A DNA stretch of 64,000 nucleotides from Microbacterium sp. BR1 (GCF_002812725.1 NZ_NMUN01000004.1:496001-560000), one strand, 5' to 3'. Positions 1 through 14,988 are shown, counted from the stretch's first letter. Notes: a model not told the origin generated them from the sequence alone. Translations and numbers: made by a program.

Positions 1-359
1 GGCTCGACCGCATCTTCCTCGCCGCACCGACCTCGACGGACGAGCGGCTCGACCTTGTCGTTCAGAACTCGACCGGTTTCGTGTACACGGTCTCGACGAT
101 GGGCATCACGGGCGAGCGCACGGAGCTGGATGCCGCGGCCCGCACACTCGTCGCGCGGCTCCGCGAACGCGGCGCGAAGTACGCCTGCGTCGGCATCGGA
201 ATCTCCACCCCCGATCAGGTGACGGGCGTGATCGAGTACGCGGACGGCGCGATCGTGGGCACGGCTCTCGTGCGCGCGCTCCGCGACGGCGGCGTCGAGG
301 GCCTCGGCGAAGTCGTTCGCGCGCTCTCGGCGGGGACGTCACGCCCCCAGACGGCCTAG
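1..359 (+). CDS. trpA: Tryptophan synthase alpha subunit, 3' part only
   Basis: The window opens inside this gene; the frame reads from base 3 to the TAG at 357-359. The visible ~118 residues carry the C-terminal signature of TrpA: an FLAAPTS stretch followed by GFVYTVSTMGITG, the phosphate-binding loop region that holds indole-glycerol-phosphate, and then a glycine-rich segment ending in the last helix. TrpA cleaves indole-3-glycerol phosphate and passes indole to TrpB. The rest of the trp operon should lie to the left. lgt follows in the same direction after about 320 bp, as is common in Microbacteriaceae. The call is secure; only the N-terminus is missing because of the window edge. Confidence 0.95.
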   Translation, partial: LDRIFLAAPTSTDERLDLVVQNSTGFVYTVSTMGITGERTELDAAARTLVARLRERGAKYACVGIGISTPDQVTGVIEYADGAIVGTALVRALRDGGVEGLGEVVRALSAGTSRPQTA

Positions 360-680
360 CCGGCCGCGCCGCGCCGCACTTCGCCGTTCCGCACCGCCGC
401 ACATTGACCCGTGTCGCGCCGCACGACCGGTGCCCTCGGGCCCGTCCCGTCGGCCGTCAGCTCGGCGAGCCCCACGTCGGCGGCTGTTCCCTGCATGCGC
501 GCCACCCACAGACGTAGCGGATGCCGCGAACTGGCGCCAACGTGGTGTCGGGGGTACCTGACGCAGGGCCTCGTCGCTGAGCCGATCGCGAGCCCCTGAC
601 CCCGATGCAGGCGCATACCCGGCGTCGTGCCGCCCGGACCCGACTCGGGCACGTCGCCGCGCTGATCTAGACTTCCGCTC
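360..680. other. Intergenic region trpA-lgt, no gene seen
   Basis: These 321 bases hold no reading frame that looks like a protein and no convincing hairpin terminator with a T-tract. The only supported element is the -10 box at 668-673 directly before lgt. Confidence 0.5.
668..680 (+). promoter_or_regulatory. Leaderless -10 box of lgt (TAGACT)
   Basis: TAGACT at 668-673 lies seven bases before the ATG at 681. With a normal -10 to start distance, transcription would begin at or next to the start codon, and no Shine-Dalgarno sequence precedes the ATG. Inference from position and consensus. Confidence 0.5.
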
Positions 681-1682
681 ATGCCTTCTTTCGCCCTGAG
701 CGTGCACGCGAGTGTTGTCGCGAGCATCCCGAGCCCGTCGATCAGCTTCATTGAGCTCGGCCCGCTGCGCATCCATTTCTACGCGCTCTGCATCATCGCG
801 GGCATCATCGTCGCGACGATCATGACGAACCACCGCCTCACCAAACAGGGTGCCGAGCCGTGGGTCGTGCTCGATGTGACGCTCCCGGCGGTCGTGCTCG
901 GGATCATCGTCGCGCGGGCGTATCACGTGCTCACGCACCCCGGTTTCTACTTCGGCGAGGGCACCGACCCGCTCGCCGTGTTCTACATCTGGGAGGGCGG
1001 CATCGCGATCTACGGCGCCCTCATCGGGGGCGCGATAGGTGCCTGGCTCGGGTGTCGCTGGAGCGGCATCCGGTTCTGGACGTACGCGGATGCCCTGGCA
1101 CCGGGCCTGCTGCTCGCTCAGGCGATGGGACGCTTCGGCAACTGGTTCAACCAGGAACTGTTCGGTCTTCCCACGAATGTGCCGTGGGGTCTGGAGATCG
1201 ACCCCGACAACGCGGCGTTCCCCCCGGGCCTGGCGCCCGACACGCTCTTCCACCCCACGTTCCTGTACGAGGTCATCTGGAACGTCGCGGGCGTCATCGT
1301 CTTGCTTTGGGCCGGCCGCAAGCTGCAGCTGCAGTGGGGTCGCCTGTTCGGTCTGTACCTCATCTGGTACAGCGCCGGCCGGATCGTGTGGGAATCGATC
1401 CGCATCGACCCGAGTGAGATCATCCTGGGCCTGCGCACGAACGTGTGGGCCGCGATCCTCGGCGTCGTCGTCGGCCTGTCCATCATGATCGTCCAGAAGC
1501 GTCGCCACACCGGCATGGAGCCGAGCCCGTACATGCCCGGCCGCGGCCCGGTCGTCGCGGAGCCGGGCGAAGGTGCTGGGGTACAATCGCAGGACACCAC
1601 TGAGTTCGTGGACGTGAGCGAGCCGCCCGCGAACGAACTCCAGGGCGGGGCAACGGCCACAAGCACAGTCGCCAGTAAATAG
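681..1682 (+). CDS. lgt: Prolipoprotein diacylglyceryl transferase
   Basis: Integral membrane enzyme that moves diacylglycerol from phosphatidylglycerol to the lipobox cysteine of prolipoproteins, the first step of lipoprotein maturation. The 333-residue product shows the Lgt signature MGRFGNWFNQELFG near residues 149-162 and HPTFLYE near 191-197, on a background of about seven hydrophobic segments. The C-terminal ~60 residues are hydrophilic and low complexity, an extension common in actinobacterial Lgt. The ATG at 681 is chosen because it starts the conserved part and follows a -10 box directly. The later maturation enzyme lnt lies at 29569-31104 in this same window. Confidence 0.95.
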   Translation: MPSFALSVHASVVASIPSPSISFIELGPLRIHFYALCIIAGIIVATIMTNHRLTKQGAEPWVVLDVTLPAVVLGIIVARAYHVLTHPGFYFGEGTDPLAVFYIWEGGIAIYGALIGGAIGAWLGCRWSGIRFWTYADALAPGLLLAQAMGRFGNWFNQELFGLPTNVPWGLEIDPDNAAFPPGLAPDTLFHPTFLYEVIWNVAGVIVLLWAGRKLQLQWGRLFGLYLIWYSAGRIVWESIRIDPSEIILGLRTNVWAAILGVVVGLSIMIVQKRRHTGMEPSPYMPGRGPVVAEPGEGAGVQSQDTTEFVDVSEPPANELQGGATATSTVASK

Positions 1683-1696
1683 ACCGCCACGAAGTA

Positions 1697-1747
1697 ATGC
1701 TTCCGGGCCGACGTCGTCCCATGAGATCCACCAGTGAGGACGGTTGA
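1697..1747 (+). CDS. Possible 16-codon upstream ORF before gltB
   Basis: ATG at 1697, with a second in-frame ATG at 1721, opens a frame that ends in TGA at 1745-1747, one base before the gltB ATG at 1749. The product would be [16 protein letters not shown]. The gltB Shine-Dalgarno (GAGGA, 1736-1740) lies inside it, so a ribosome translating it would open and hand over to gltB. No clear -10 box sits at leaderless distance, so expression is unproven. Codon statistics cannot be judged at this length. Confidence 0.35.
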   Translation: MLPGRRRPMRSTSEDG

Positions 1748-1748
1748 C

Positions 1749-7779
<6,031 letters not shown>

Positions 7780-7782
<3 letters not shown>

Positions 7783-7856
7783 GCTTACCCCGGACTGTGA
7801 GACCGGTCCCATCTCGACTCGACCCCGAACCCCGAACCCCACCGGAGCATCACACG
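7780..7856 (+). promoter_or_regulatory. Probable pyk promoter and leader
   Basis: TAGGCT at 7780-7785 overlaps the gltD stop codon and could be a -10 box. Transcription from near 7793 would give a leader of about 60 bases before ATG 7857. No clear -35 is seen. A short direct repeat (CCCCGAA twice) lies in the leader. Confidence 0.35.
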
Positions 7857-9305
7857 ATGAGACGTGCCAAGATCGTCGCCACCCTCGGCCCCGCCACCTC
7901 GACCTACGAGTCGGTGCGCGCGATCATCGACGCGGGGGTGGATGTCGCCCGCATGAACCTCAGCCACGGCGATTACACCGTCCACGAGACGAACTTCGCC
8001 AACGTGCGCAAGGCAGCGGAGGATGCGGGTCGCCCCGTCGCGATCCTCGTCGATCTGCAGGGACCGAAGATCCGCCTCGGCAAGTTCGCCGATGGCCCCC
8101 ACGAGCTCGCGGTCGGTGACATCTTCAAGATCACGATCGACGACATCCCGGGCACGAAAGAGATCGTGTCGACGACCTTCAAGGGTCTGCCGCAAGACGT
8201 GAACCCCGGGGATTTCCTGCTGATCGATGACGGCAAGGTCAAGGTCGAGGTCGTCGAGAAGACCGACACGGTCGTCACGACCAAGGTGATCGTCGCCGGT
8301 CCCGTCTCGAACAACAAGGGCATCAATCTGCCAGGTGTCGCCGTCAACGTCCCCGCTCTGTCGGAAAAGGACGAGGCGGACCTGCGGTGGGGCCTGCGCA
8401 TCGGCGCCGACCTGATCGCGCTGTCTTTCGTGCGTGACGCAAAGGACGTCCAGCGCGCCCACGTCATCATGGCCGAGGAGGGCCGCCGCGTCCCGATCAT
8501 CGCCAAGATCGAGAAGCCGCAGGCCGTCGAGCACCTCGAAGAGATCATCGACGCGTTCGACGGCATCATGGTCGCTCGTGGCGACCTGGGCGTGGAACTC
8601 CCGCTCGAGGCCGTGCCGATCGTCCAGAAGCGCGCCGTGGAGCTCTCGCGGCGCATGGCGAAGCCCGTCATCGTCGCAACACAGATGCTCGAGTCGATGA
8701 TCAACAGCCCCGTGCCGACGCGGGCCGAGACATCCGACGTCGCCAACGCCGTCCTGGACGGCGCCGACGCCGTCATGCTCTCGGGCGAGACGAGTGTGGG
8801 GGAGTACCCCGTCGTCGTCGTCGAGACCATGGCACGGATCGTGGCCTCGACCGAGGAGCACGGTCTCGACCGGATCGCCAAGCTCACGAACAAGCCGCGC
8901 ACGCAGGGTGGTGCGATCACTCTCGCGGCCATCGAGGTCGCCGAATTCGTCGACGCCAAGTACCTCTGCATCTTCACGGAGTCGGGAGACTCGGCTCGCC
9001 GGATGTCGCGCCTGCGCCCGAACATCCCGATGATCGCGTTCACGCCCGAGCCGGCAATCCGTCGCCGTATGGCGCTGACCTGGGGCATCCAGTCCGCGCT
9101 CGTCGAGCACGTGGCCCACACGGACCGCATGTTCATCCAGGTCGATGACTACCTGCTGTCGAACGACCTGGCTTCGGTCGGCGACAAGGTCGTCGTCATC
9201 TCGGGATCCCCTCCGGGGATCGTCGGCTCGACCAACGACATCCGTGTCCACAAGGTCGGAGACGCCGTCCACGGCGCCGCCCCGATCTACCAGATCCGGG
9301 AGTAG
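7857..9305 (+). CDS. pyk: Pyruvate kinase
   Basis: Last ATP-yielding step of glycolysis: phosphoenolpyruvate plus ADP gives pyruvate plus ATP. The 482 residues show the standard barrel start MRRAKIVATLGPAT, the RMNLSHG motif, the active-site segment IIAKIEKPQAVEHL, the MVARGDLGVELP metal/substrate loop and ATQMLESMI. The C-terminal allosteric domain follows. I start at ATG 7857, which begins exactly at the family's conserved N-terminus. A GTG at 7797 would add 20 proline-rich residues not expected in the family. The gene stands alone between gltD and a tRNA on the other strand. Confidence 0.96.
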   Translation: MRRAKIVATLGPATSTYESVRAIIDAGVDVARMNLSHGDYTVHETNFANVRKAAEDAGRPVAILVDLQGPKIRLGKFADGPHELAVGDIFKITIDDIPGTKEIVSTTFKGLPQDVNPGDFLLIDDGKVKVEVVEKTDTVVTTKVIVAGPVSNNKGINLPGVAVNVPALSEKDEADLRWGLRIGADLIALSFVRDAKDVQRAHVIMAEEGRRVPIIAKIEKPQAVEHLEEIIDAFDGIMVARGDLGVELPLEAVPIVQKRAVELSRRMAKPVIVATQMLESMINSPVPTRAETSDVANAVLDGADAVMLSGETSVGEYPVVVVETMARIVASTEEHGLDRIAKLTNKPRTQGGAITLAAIEVAEFVDAKYLCIFTESGDSARRMSRLRPNIPMIAFTPEPAIRRRMALTWGIQSALVEHVAHTDRMFIQVDDYLLSNDLASVGDKVVVISGSPPGIVGSTNDIRVHKVGDAVHGAAPIYQIRE

Positions 9306-9335
9306 TCGGGGGACGGGCGGGGCGGCCGATAAAAG

Positions 9336-9418
9336 TACCGGTGGTGGGACTCGAACCCACACGCCCTCACGGGCAACCGATTTTGAGTCGGTCGCGTCTG
9401 CCATTCCGCCACACCGGC
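9336..9418 (-). tRNA. tRNA-Leu (anticodon CAA)
   Basis: On the minus strand a full cloverleaf can be drawn: acceptor GCCGGTG pairing with CACCGGT (a G-U at the first pair), a D-arm, an anticodon stem ACCGA/TCGGT with loop CTCAAAA, a long variable arm (TGCCCGTGAGGGCG) typical of class II tRNAs, and the T-arm GTGGG-TTCGAGT-CCCAC. The anticodon CAA (complement at 9383-9385) reads UUG. The CCA end is not encoded. A short T-run follows on the minus strand. Confidence 0.96.
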
Positions 9419-9435
9419 CCGCACGTCCGAGAATG

Positions 9436-9456
9436 ACCATACCGTAGGATTCAAAC
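9436..9456. promoter_or_regulatory. Back-to-back -10 boxes of tRNA-Leu and pdtaR
   Basis: TAGGAT at 9445-9450 sits six bases before the pdtaR GTG, giving a leaderless start to the right. On the minus strand TATGGT (complement of 9436-9441) lies 17 bases before the tRNA 5' end. The two hexamers are only three bases apart, so polymerase binding in one direction would block the other. Inference from consensus and spacing. Confidence 0.45.
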
Positions 9457-10077
9457 GTGACCGAGCTAGACGAGACCGCAGCGCCCACGCCCTCAACCCC
9501 GAGGCGCGTCGTCGTCGCGGAGGATGAGTCGCTCATCCGACTCGACATCGTCGAGATTCTCCGTGACAACGGATACGACGTCGTCGGAGAGGCGGGGGAC
9601 GGCGAAACCGCCGTTCAGCTCGCGACCGAACTGCGTCCGGATCTCGTGATCATGGACGTCAAGATGCCCATCATGGACGGCATCAGCGCCGCCGAGAAGC
9701 TCAACAAGAACCACGTCGCGCCCGTCGTGCTGCTGACCGCGTTCAGCCAGAAGGAGCTCGTCGAGCGGGCCAGCGAGGCGGGTGCGCTGGCGTACGTCGT
9801 CAAGCCGTTCACGCCCAACGACCTGCTTCCCGCGATCGAGATCGCGCTGAGCCGCTACCAACAGATCCTCACGCTCGAGGCCGAGGTCGCCGACATGGTC
9901 GAGCGTTTCGAGACGCGCAAGCTCGTCGACCGAGCCAAGGGTCTGCTCAACGAGAAGATGGGGCTGTCGGAGCCCGAGGCCTTCCGTTGGATTCAGAAGG
10001 CGTCGATGGATCGTCGTCTGACGATGCAGGATGTCGCGAAGGCGATCATCGAGCAGCTGGCGTCGAAGAAGGCGTAG
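9457..10077 (+). CDS. pdtaR: ANTAR-domain response regulator (PdtaR type)
   Basis: Two-component antiterminator. A receiver domain (residues ~15-130) has the acidic pocket AEDE, phospho-acceptor Asp67 in IMDVKMPIMDG and Lys116 in VVKPF. It is followed by a linker helix and a C-terminal ANTAR RNA-binding domain (~145-205, RKLVDRAKGLLNEKMGLSEPEAFRW in segments). Once phosphorylated, such proteins bind twin hairpins in leaders and prevent transcription termination. The partner kinase PdtaS is not in this window. The GTG start at 9457 follows a -10 box by six bases. The length (206 aa) is normal for the actinobacterial family. Confidence 0.92.
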   Translation: MTELDETAAPTPSTPRRVVVAEDESLIRLDIVEILRDNGYDVVGEAGDGETAVQLATELRPDLVIMDVKMPIMDGISAAEKLNKNHVAPVVLLTAFSQKELVERASEAGALAYVVKPFTPNDLLPAIEIALSRYQQILTLEAEVADMVERFETRKLVDRAKGLLNEKMGLSEPEAFRWIQKASMDRRLTMQDVAKAIIEQLASKKA

Positions 10078-10093
10078 CCCGAGTCCCGAGTGT

Positions 10094-10136
10094 GCCTCTT
10101 CGACACGCCCGGCGAACGGGGGCCTGTCGAAGAGGC
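10094..10136. terminator. Bidirectional hairpin between pdtaR and the thioesterase gene
   Basis: A perfect 12-bp inverted repeat (GCCTCTTCGACA at 10094-10105, its complement at 10125-10136) encloses a GC-rich 19-base loop between two convergent genes. There is no T-tract, but position and strength suggest a shared transcription stop. Confidence 0.6.
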
Positions 10137-10146
10137 CACGCGAGCC

Positions 10147-10572
10147 TCAGGACGCGGGCATGTCCTTGATGAGATTCGTGATGCGGATCGTCGAGAGCCG
10201 TCGGCCCTGATCATCCGTCACGACGATCTCGTGCACGGTCATGCTGCGCCCGACGTGGATCGGTACGCAGGTGCCGGTTACCAAGCCCTGCGTGGCCGAG
10301 CGGGTGTGAGTCGCGTTGATGTCCACGCCGACGGCGAGGCGTCCAGGCCCGACGAGCAGATTCGCGTGCATCGAGCCGAGCGACTCGCCCAGCACGACAT
10401 ACGCGCCGCCGTGCATCAGCCCGACGGGCTGGGTGTTGCCCTCGACGGGCATGGTGGCCACGGCGCGTTCACGCGTGAACTCGACCCAGGCCATCCCCAT
10501 CTTGTTTCCGAGGGCGCCGAATCCGCGACGGTTGACCCACTCGAGCGGGTCCACGGCAACGGCATCGGACAT
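10147..10572 (-). CDS. Hotdog-fold thioesterase (PaaI family)
   Basis: A 141-residue single-domain hotdog protein expected to hydrolyse acyl- or aroyl-CoA thioesters. The family signature is visible: NTQPVGLMHGGAYVVLGESLGS, where the HGG turn and the following acidic residue form the active site, and a C-terminal strand with HVGRSMTVHEI. The start at 10572 is set by AGGAGG at 10577-10582 on the minus strand. The reading frame extends much further upstream but has no matching family sequence there. It lies convergent to pdtaR and divergent from polA. The physiological substrate cannot be read from the sequence. Confidence 0.85.
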   Translation of the reverse strand: MSDAVAVDPLEWVNRRGFGALGNKMGMAWVEFTRERAVATMPVEGNTQPVGLMHGGAYVVLGESLGSMHANLLVGPGRLAVGVDINATHTRSATQGLVTGTCVPIHVGRSMTVHEIVVTDDQGRRLSTIRITNLIKDMPAS

Positions 10573-10632
10573 GAGGCCTCCTTCAGGGGCGAGGGCACCA
10601 TCGCGCCCGTGGGGAGTGTCCGCACCGGTAGC

Positions 10633-10644
10633 TAGGCTGAGGGG
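10633..10644 (+). promoter_or_regulatory. Leaderless -10 box of polA (TAGGCT)
   Basis: TAGGCT at 10633-10638 is followed by six bases and the GTG start at 10645. The intervening GAGGGG is too close to the start to work as a normal Shine-Dalgarno, so leaderless initiation is the better reading. Confidence 0.5.
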
Positions 10645-13302
10645 GTGCCGGACTCCGAAAAGCCTACTCTCATGATCGTCGACGGCCATTCGCTGGCTTT
10701 CCGCGCGTTCTACGCGCTCCCGGTCGACAACTTCACCACCAAAGATCACCAGCATACGAACGCCATCTACGGCTTTCTCTCGATGTTCGTGAATCTGATC
10801 AAGGATCACAAGCCGACGCACATCGCCGTCGCCTTCGACCTGTCTCGCACCTCGTTCCGTACCCGCGAATACGCGGAGTACAAGGCGAACCGGTCCGAGA
10901 CACCACCCGAGTTCTCGGGTCAGATCCCGCTGCTGCGTGACGCGCTCGAGGCGATGGGCGTCCAGATCGTCACGAAAGAGGACTACGAAGCCGACGACGT
11001 TCTCGCAACCCTCGCGGCCCAGGGTGCTGAGCAGGGTTTCGACGTGCTGGTGGTCTCGGGCGACCGCGATTCGATCCAGCTGGTGACCGAAGACGTGACC
11101 CTGTTGTACCCGTCGGTGCAGGGCGTTTCGCAGTTGAAGCGATACGACACGGCGGCCGTCATCGAGCGCTACGGCGTGCGCCCGGAGCAGTATCCCGACA
11201 TCGCCGCGCTCGTGGGTGAGACGAGCGACAACCTGCCGGGCGTGCCGAAGGTCGGCGAGAAGACGGCCGTGAAGTGGCTCAACCAATTCGGCTCGCTCGA
11301 TGAGCTCCTCAGCAACGCCGACAAGGTCGGCGGCGTGGTCGGCAACAACCTGCGCGAGCATATCGAGGCCGTGCGCCGAAACCGCACGCTGAACCGGTTG
11401 GTGCGAGACCTCGAACTACCCCTCGGGCCGGCGGATCTCGCGATGCAGCCGATGGACGCGCAGGCGGTTCGCGACATCTTCGCGCGTCTCGAATTCCGCA
11501 CCCTGTTGCCTCGCGTTTTCGAGGCGGTCGGGCTGGATGCGGAAGAGTCCGCCGCCGCGGCCGCGCGTGAGCCCGGTGTCGCCGCGCCGACGGTGCGGGA
11601 GGTCACCGCGGTCGAGGCCGCGGAGTGGGCCAATTCACTCGCGCCCGAGACACCCGTCGGCGTCACGATCACGCTGCAGTCGGGTCTGCCGTACCGGGTC
11701 GGGCTCGCAACGTTGGACGATGCCGTCGAGCTGACGTGGACAGCGGATGCTCCCGGCTGGGAAGCCCTGGGGGAGTGGTTCGCCGGTCCCGCGGCCAAGG
11801 TGGCCAACGACGCGAAGCCGCAGGTCAAGGCGCTTCGCCGCGCGGGCTTCTCGCTCGGCGGTCTCGCGTTCGACACCCTGTTGGCGGGCTGGCTGCTACG
11901 CCCGAGCTTCCCCGACCGCACCCTCGCGGACCTGGTGGATCGATACCTCGATGAGAAGTTGCCGGAGTCCGATCCGACGCAGCTCGTGCCCGAGACCGAG
12001 GGCGCGACCCCCGCGCAGTTGGCCTGGTATACGTTGCGCGTCGCGGATGCGCTGGGCGACGACATGCCCGAGCCTGTTCGAGCGGTTCTCGACGACATCG
12101 AACTCCCGACGCTCACGGCGCTGGCAGACCTCGAACTCGCCGGTGTCGCGGTCTCGCACACCAAGCTGTCGGAGTTCTCGGCAGAGCTCGGCGCCCGCGC
12201 GGAGGCGATTGCGCAAGAGGCGTACGGAACCATCGGCCGCGAGGTCAACCTCGGCTCGCCGAAGCAGCTGCAAGAAGTGCTCTTCGAAGAGCTTGCGCTT
12301 CCGAAGACACGCAAGACGAAAACGGGCTACTCGACGGATGCCGCCGTTCTCGCGGATCTGCAGGAGACGGCACCGCATCCGTTCCTGAGTCTGCTGTTGC
12401 AGCATCGCGAGGCGACCAAGCTCCGCCAGATCATCGAGTCGCTGGACACCGCGATCGGGGACGACGGGCGCATCCACACCACGTATCTGCAGACGGGCAG
12501 CCAGACGGGTCGGCTCTCGAGCACAGACCCGAACCTGCAGAACATCCCCGTCCGCACCGAGGAATCGCGTCGTATCCGCAGCGCGTTCGAGGTCGGACCG
12601 GGGTACGAGGCGCTTCTCACGGCCGACTACTCGCAGATCGAGATGCGCATCATGGCCCACCTGTCGGAGGACCCGGGGCTGATCGAGGCGTTCAACTCGG
12701 GTGAAGACCTGCACCGGTTCGTGGGCGCTCGTGTCTTCGGAGTGGAGCCCTCCGAGGTCACCCCCGCGATGCGGACGAAGGTCAAGGCGATGTCGTACGG
12801 CCTGGTCTACGGGTTGTCGGCGTTTGGCCTGTCGAAGCAGCTGCGCATCGAGCAGAGCGAGGCGAAGCAGCTGATGATGGAGTACTTCGCGCGCTTCGGC
12901 GCCGTGCGCGACTACCTGCGCGCGTCGGTCGAACAGGCGAAGATCGACGGCTACACCACGACGATCTTCGGCCGTCGCCGACCGTTCCCCGACCTGTCGA
13001 GTCCCAACCGGGTCCTGCGCGAGAACGCCGAACGGGCCGCGCTCAACGCGCCGATTCAGGGCAGCGCCGCCGACATCATGAAGATCGCGGTGCTCGACAT
13101 CCATGCCGCCCTGCGCGAGCAGGGGCTCGGCTCTCGCGTCCTGATGCAGATTCACGACGAACTCGTGCTCGAGGTCGCACCGGGGGAGTGGGAAGCCACG
13201 GAACAGATCGTGCGCACCCGCATGGGGGGCGCGGCGCAACTCTCCGTGCCATTGGACGTGCAGATCGGGCGCGGTTCGGACTGGAACGAGGCGGCTCACT
13301 AG
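10645..13302 (+). CDS. polA: DNA polymerase I
   Basis: Repair and Okazaki-fragment processing polymerase, 885 residues. The N-terminal 5'-3' exonuclease domain (~1-300) shows MIVDGHSLAFRAFYAL, DYEADDVLA and the helix-hairpin-helix GVPKVGEKTA. The middle domain aligns with the 3'-5' exonuclease but appears to lack its metal-binding acidic residues, as is usual in actinobacteria, so proofreading is probably absent. The polymerase domain has motif A TADYSQIEMRIMAH (Asp near 661), the O-helix RTKVKAMSYGLVYG and motif C MQIHDELVLE (near 834-842). GTG 10645 is the only start near the conserved N-terminus. The stop codon overlaps the -10 box of the next gene. Confidence 0.96.
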   Translation: MPDSEKPTLMIVDGHSLAFRAFYALPVDNFTTKDHQHTNAIYGFLSMFVNLIKDHKPTHIAVAFDLSRTSFRTREYAEYKANRSETPPEFSGQIPLLRDALEAMGVQIVTKEDYEADDVLATLAAQGAEQGFDVLVVSGDRDSIQLVTEDVTLLYPSVQGVSQLKRYDTAAVIERYGVRPEQYPDIAALVGETSDNLPGVPKVGEKTAVKWLNQFGSLDELLSNADKVGGVVGNNLREHIEAVRRNRTLNRLVRDLELPLGPADLAMQPMDAQAVRDIFARLEFRTLLPRVFEAVGLDAEESAAAAAREPGVAAPTVREVTAVEAAEWANSLAPETPVGVTITLQSGLPYRVGLATLDDAVELTWTADAPGWEALGEWFAGPAAKVANDAKPQVKALRRAGFSLGGLAFDTLLAGWLLRPSFPDRTLADLVDRYLDEKLPESDPTQLVPETEGATPAQLAWYTLRVADALGDDMPEPVRAVLDDIELPTLTALADLELAGVAVSHTKLSEFSAELGARAEAIAQEAYGTIGREVNLGSPKQLQEVLFEELALPKTRKTKTGYSTDAAVLADLQETAPHPFLSLLLQHREATKLRQIIESLDTAIGDDGRIHTTYLQTGSQTGRLSSTDPNLQNIPVRTEESRRIRSAFEVGPGYEALLTADYSQIEMRIMAHLSEDPGLIEAFNSGEDLHRFVGARVFGVEPSEVTPAMRTKVKAMSYGLVYGLSAFGLSKQLRIEQSEAKQLMMEYFARFGAVRDYLRASVEQAKIDGYTTTIFGRRRPFPDLSSPNRVLRENAERAALNAPIQGSAADIMKIAVLDIHAALREQGLGSRVLMQIHDELVLEVAPGEWEATEQIVRTRMGGAAQLSVPLDVQIGRGSDWNEAAH

Positions 13303-13311
13303 GCTCGAAGG
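13300..13311 (+). promoter_or_regulatory. -10 box overlapping the polA stop codon
   Basis: TAGGCT at 13300-13305 uses the polA TAG stop as its first three bases and sits six bases before ATG 13312. This would make the downstream DUF885 gene independently and leaderlessly transcribed despite its closeness to polA. Confidence 0.45.
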
Positions 13312-14988
13312 ATGACCGAAGCAACTCGCACGCCCACGCAGATCGACGCGATCGCCGAATCCTGGGTCGACACGCTCGTAGAACTGTCGCCGACGCTGGG
13401 CACGTACATCGGCCGCATGGAGCACGCGGACCGGTTCGATGACTTCTCGCCCGCGGGCCACGCGCGGTTCGCGGACGAAGCCCGGAGCGCCCTGAGCGCA
13501 CTCGAGGCCGCCACGCCGACCGATCCGATCGACGAGATCACCCGCACCGACCTGTCGAGCGAGCTCCGCCTCGCGCTCGAGCTGCACGACATCCGATGGA
13601 ACCTGCGGGACCTCAACGTGATCGCATCGCCCGCCCAAGAGATCCGCGAGGTCTTCGATCTGATGCCGACGGACACGGCCGAAGACTGGGAGGTCGTCGC
13701 TCGGCGACTGGGCGCCGTGAAGGGCGCTGTCGACGGCTACATGGAGTCTCTGCGCGAGGGCGTACGCCAGGGGATCGTGCCCGCGCGCCGTCAAGTCGTC
13801 GAAGTCATCACGCAGATCGGCCGGTACACGGCCGACAACGGGTTCTTCACCGAGTTCGCCGGCGAAGCGGCCCCCGCCGACGGCCAGCTGCCGGCGTCAC
13901 TCGCGCGCGAACTCGCAGACCAGGCCGGGGCAGCGCGCGTCGCGTACGATCAGCTCGCCGAGTTCATGCGCACGGAGCTTGCGCCCGCCGCCGGCGAAGG
14001 CGACGCCGTGGGGCGCGACATGTACGCGCTGCACTCGCGCCGGTTCCTCGGCGCTGTGATCGATCTCGACGAGACCTACGAATGGGGCATCGAAGAGCTC
14101 GCGCGCATGGTCGCCGAGCAGGAGTCCATCGCGAACGAGATCAGCCCCGGCGCGAGCGTCGAAGAGGTGGTCGCGCTGCTCGAGCAGGACCCGTCGCGCA
14201 AGCTGCACGGCACGCAGGCTCTGCAGGAGTGGATGCAGGCGACGAGTGACCGCGCGATCGCCGAGCTCGGCGCCACGCACTTCGACATTCCCGAACAGAT
14301 CCGCACCCTTGAGTGCATGATCGCGCCGACCAAAGAGGGCGGGATCTACTACACCGGGCCGACGGATGACTTCTCACGCCCGGGCCGCATGTGGTGGTCG
14401 GTGCCCGAGGGCGTCACCGAGTTCGACACCTGGCGCGAGCTGACCACGGTCTACCACGAGGGGGTTCCCGGGCATCACCTGCAGATCGGCCAAGCGACGT
14501 ACAACCGCGCGCAGCTGAACTCGTGGCGGCGCCTGCTGGCCGGCACCTCGGGGCACGCCGAGGGATGGGCGCTCTACGCGGAACGGCTGATGCAGGACCT
14601 CGGATACCTCGATGATCCGGCCGACCGGCTCGGCATGCTCGACGGGCAGCGGATGCGCGCGGCCCGTGTCGTGCTCGACATCGGTGTGCACCTCGGCAAG
14701 CAGCGTCCCGACGGCGCGGGCATCTGGGACGCCGAGTACGCACTGGCGTTCATGGGGCGCAACGTCAACATGCCCGACGAGTTCGTCCGCTTCGAGGTCA
14801 ATCGCTATCTCGGATGGCCGGGGCAGGCTCCCTCGTACAAGGTCGGTCAGCGCATCTGGGAGCAGGTCCGCGACGATTACGCCACGGCGCGTGGCACGGA
14901 CTTCTCGATCAAGGAGTTCCACAAGCGGGCGCTCGACATGGGCGGGGTCGGTCTCGACACGCTTCGTACGGCGCTGCTGCGAGACTGA
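13312..14988 (+). CDS. DUF885 family metal-dependent hydrolase/peptidase
   Basis: A 558-residue cytoplasmic protein of the DUF885 family, predicted zinc-dependent peptidases or carboxypeptidases. The visible catalytic element is VYHEGVPGHHLQIGQ, with His382, Glu383 and His388 as candidate metal ligands and base, followed by a conserved EGWALYAERLM motif that supplies a further acidic ligand. The rest is predominantly helical with a high acidic content. No signal peptide is present. It follows polA by nine bases in the same direction but seems to have its own -10. The substrate is unknown for this subfamily. Confidence 0.88.
   Translation: MTEATRTPTQIDAIAESWVDTLVELSPTLGTYIGRMEHADRFDDFSPAGHARFADEARSALSALEAATPTDPIDEITRTDLSSELRLALELHDIRWNLRDLNVIASPAQEIREVFDLMPTDTAEDWEVVARRLGAVKGAVDGYMESLREGVRQGIVPARRQVVEVITQIGRYTADNGFFTEFAGEAAPADGQLPASLARELADQAGAARVAYDQLAEFMRTELAPAAGEGDAVGRDMYALHSRRFLGAVIDLDETYEWGIEELARMVAEQESIANEISPGASVEEVVALLEQDPSRKLHGTQALQEWMQATSDRAIAELGATHFDIPEQIRTLECMIAPTKEGGIYYTGPTDDFSRPGRMWWSVPEGVTEFDTWRELTTVYHEGVPGHHLQIGQATYNRAQLNSWRRLLAGTSGHAEGWALYAERLMQDLGYLDDPADRLGMLDGQRMRAARVVLDIGVHLGKQRPDGAGIWDAEYALAFMGRNVNMPDEFVRFEVNRYLGWPGQAPSYKVGQRIWEQVRDDYATARGTDFSIKEFHKRALDMGGVGLDTLRTALLRD

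Noticed and set aside
7797..7856. GTG 7797 as the start of pyruvate kinase
   Set aside because: It adds 20 proline-rich residues ahead of the conserved MRRAKIVATLGP start and has no ribosome site.
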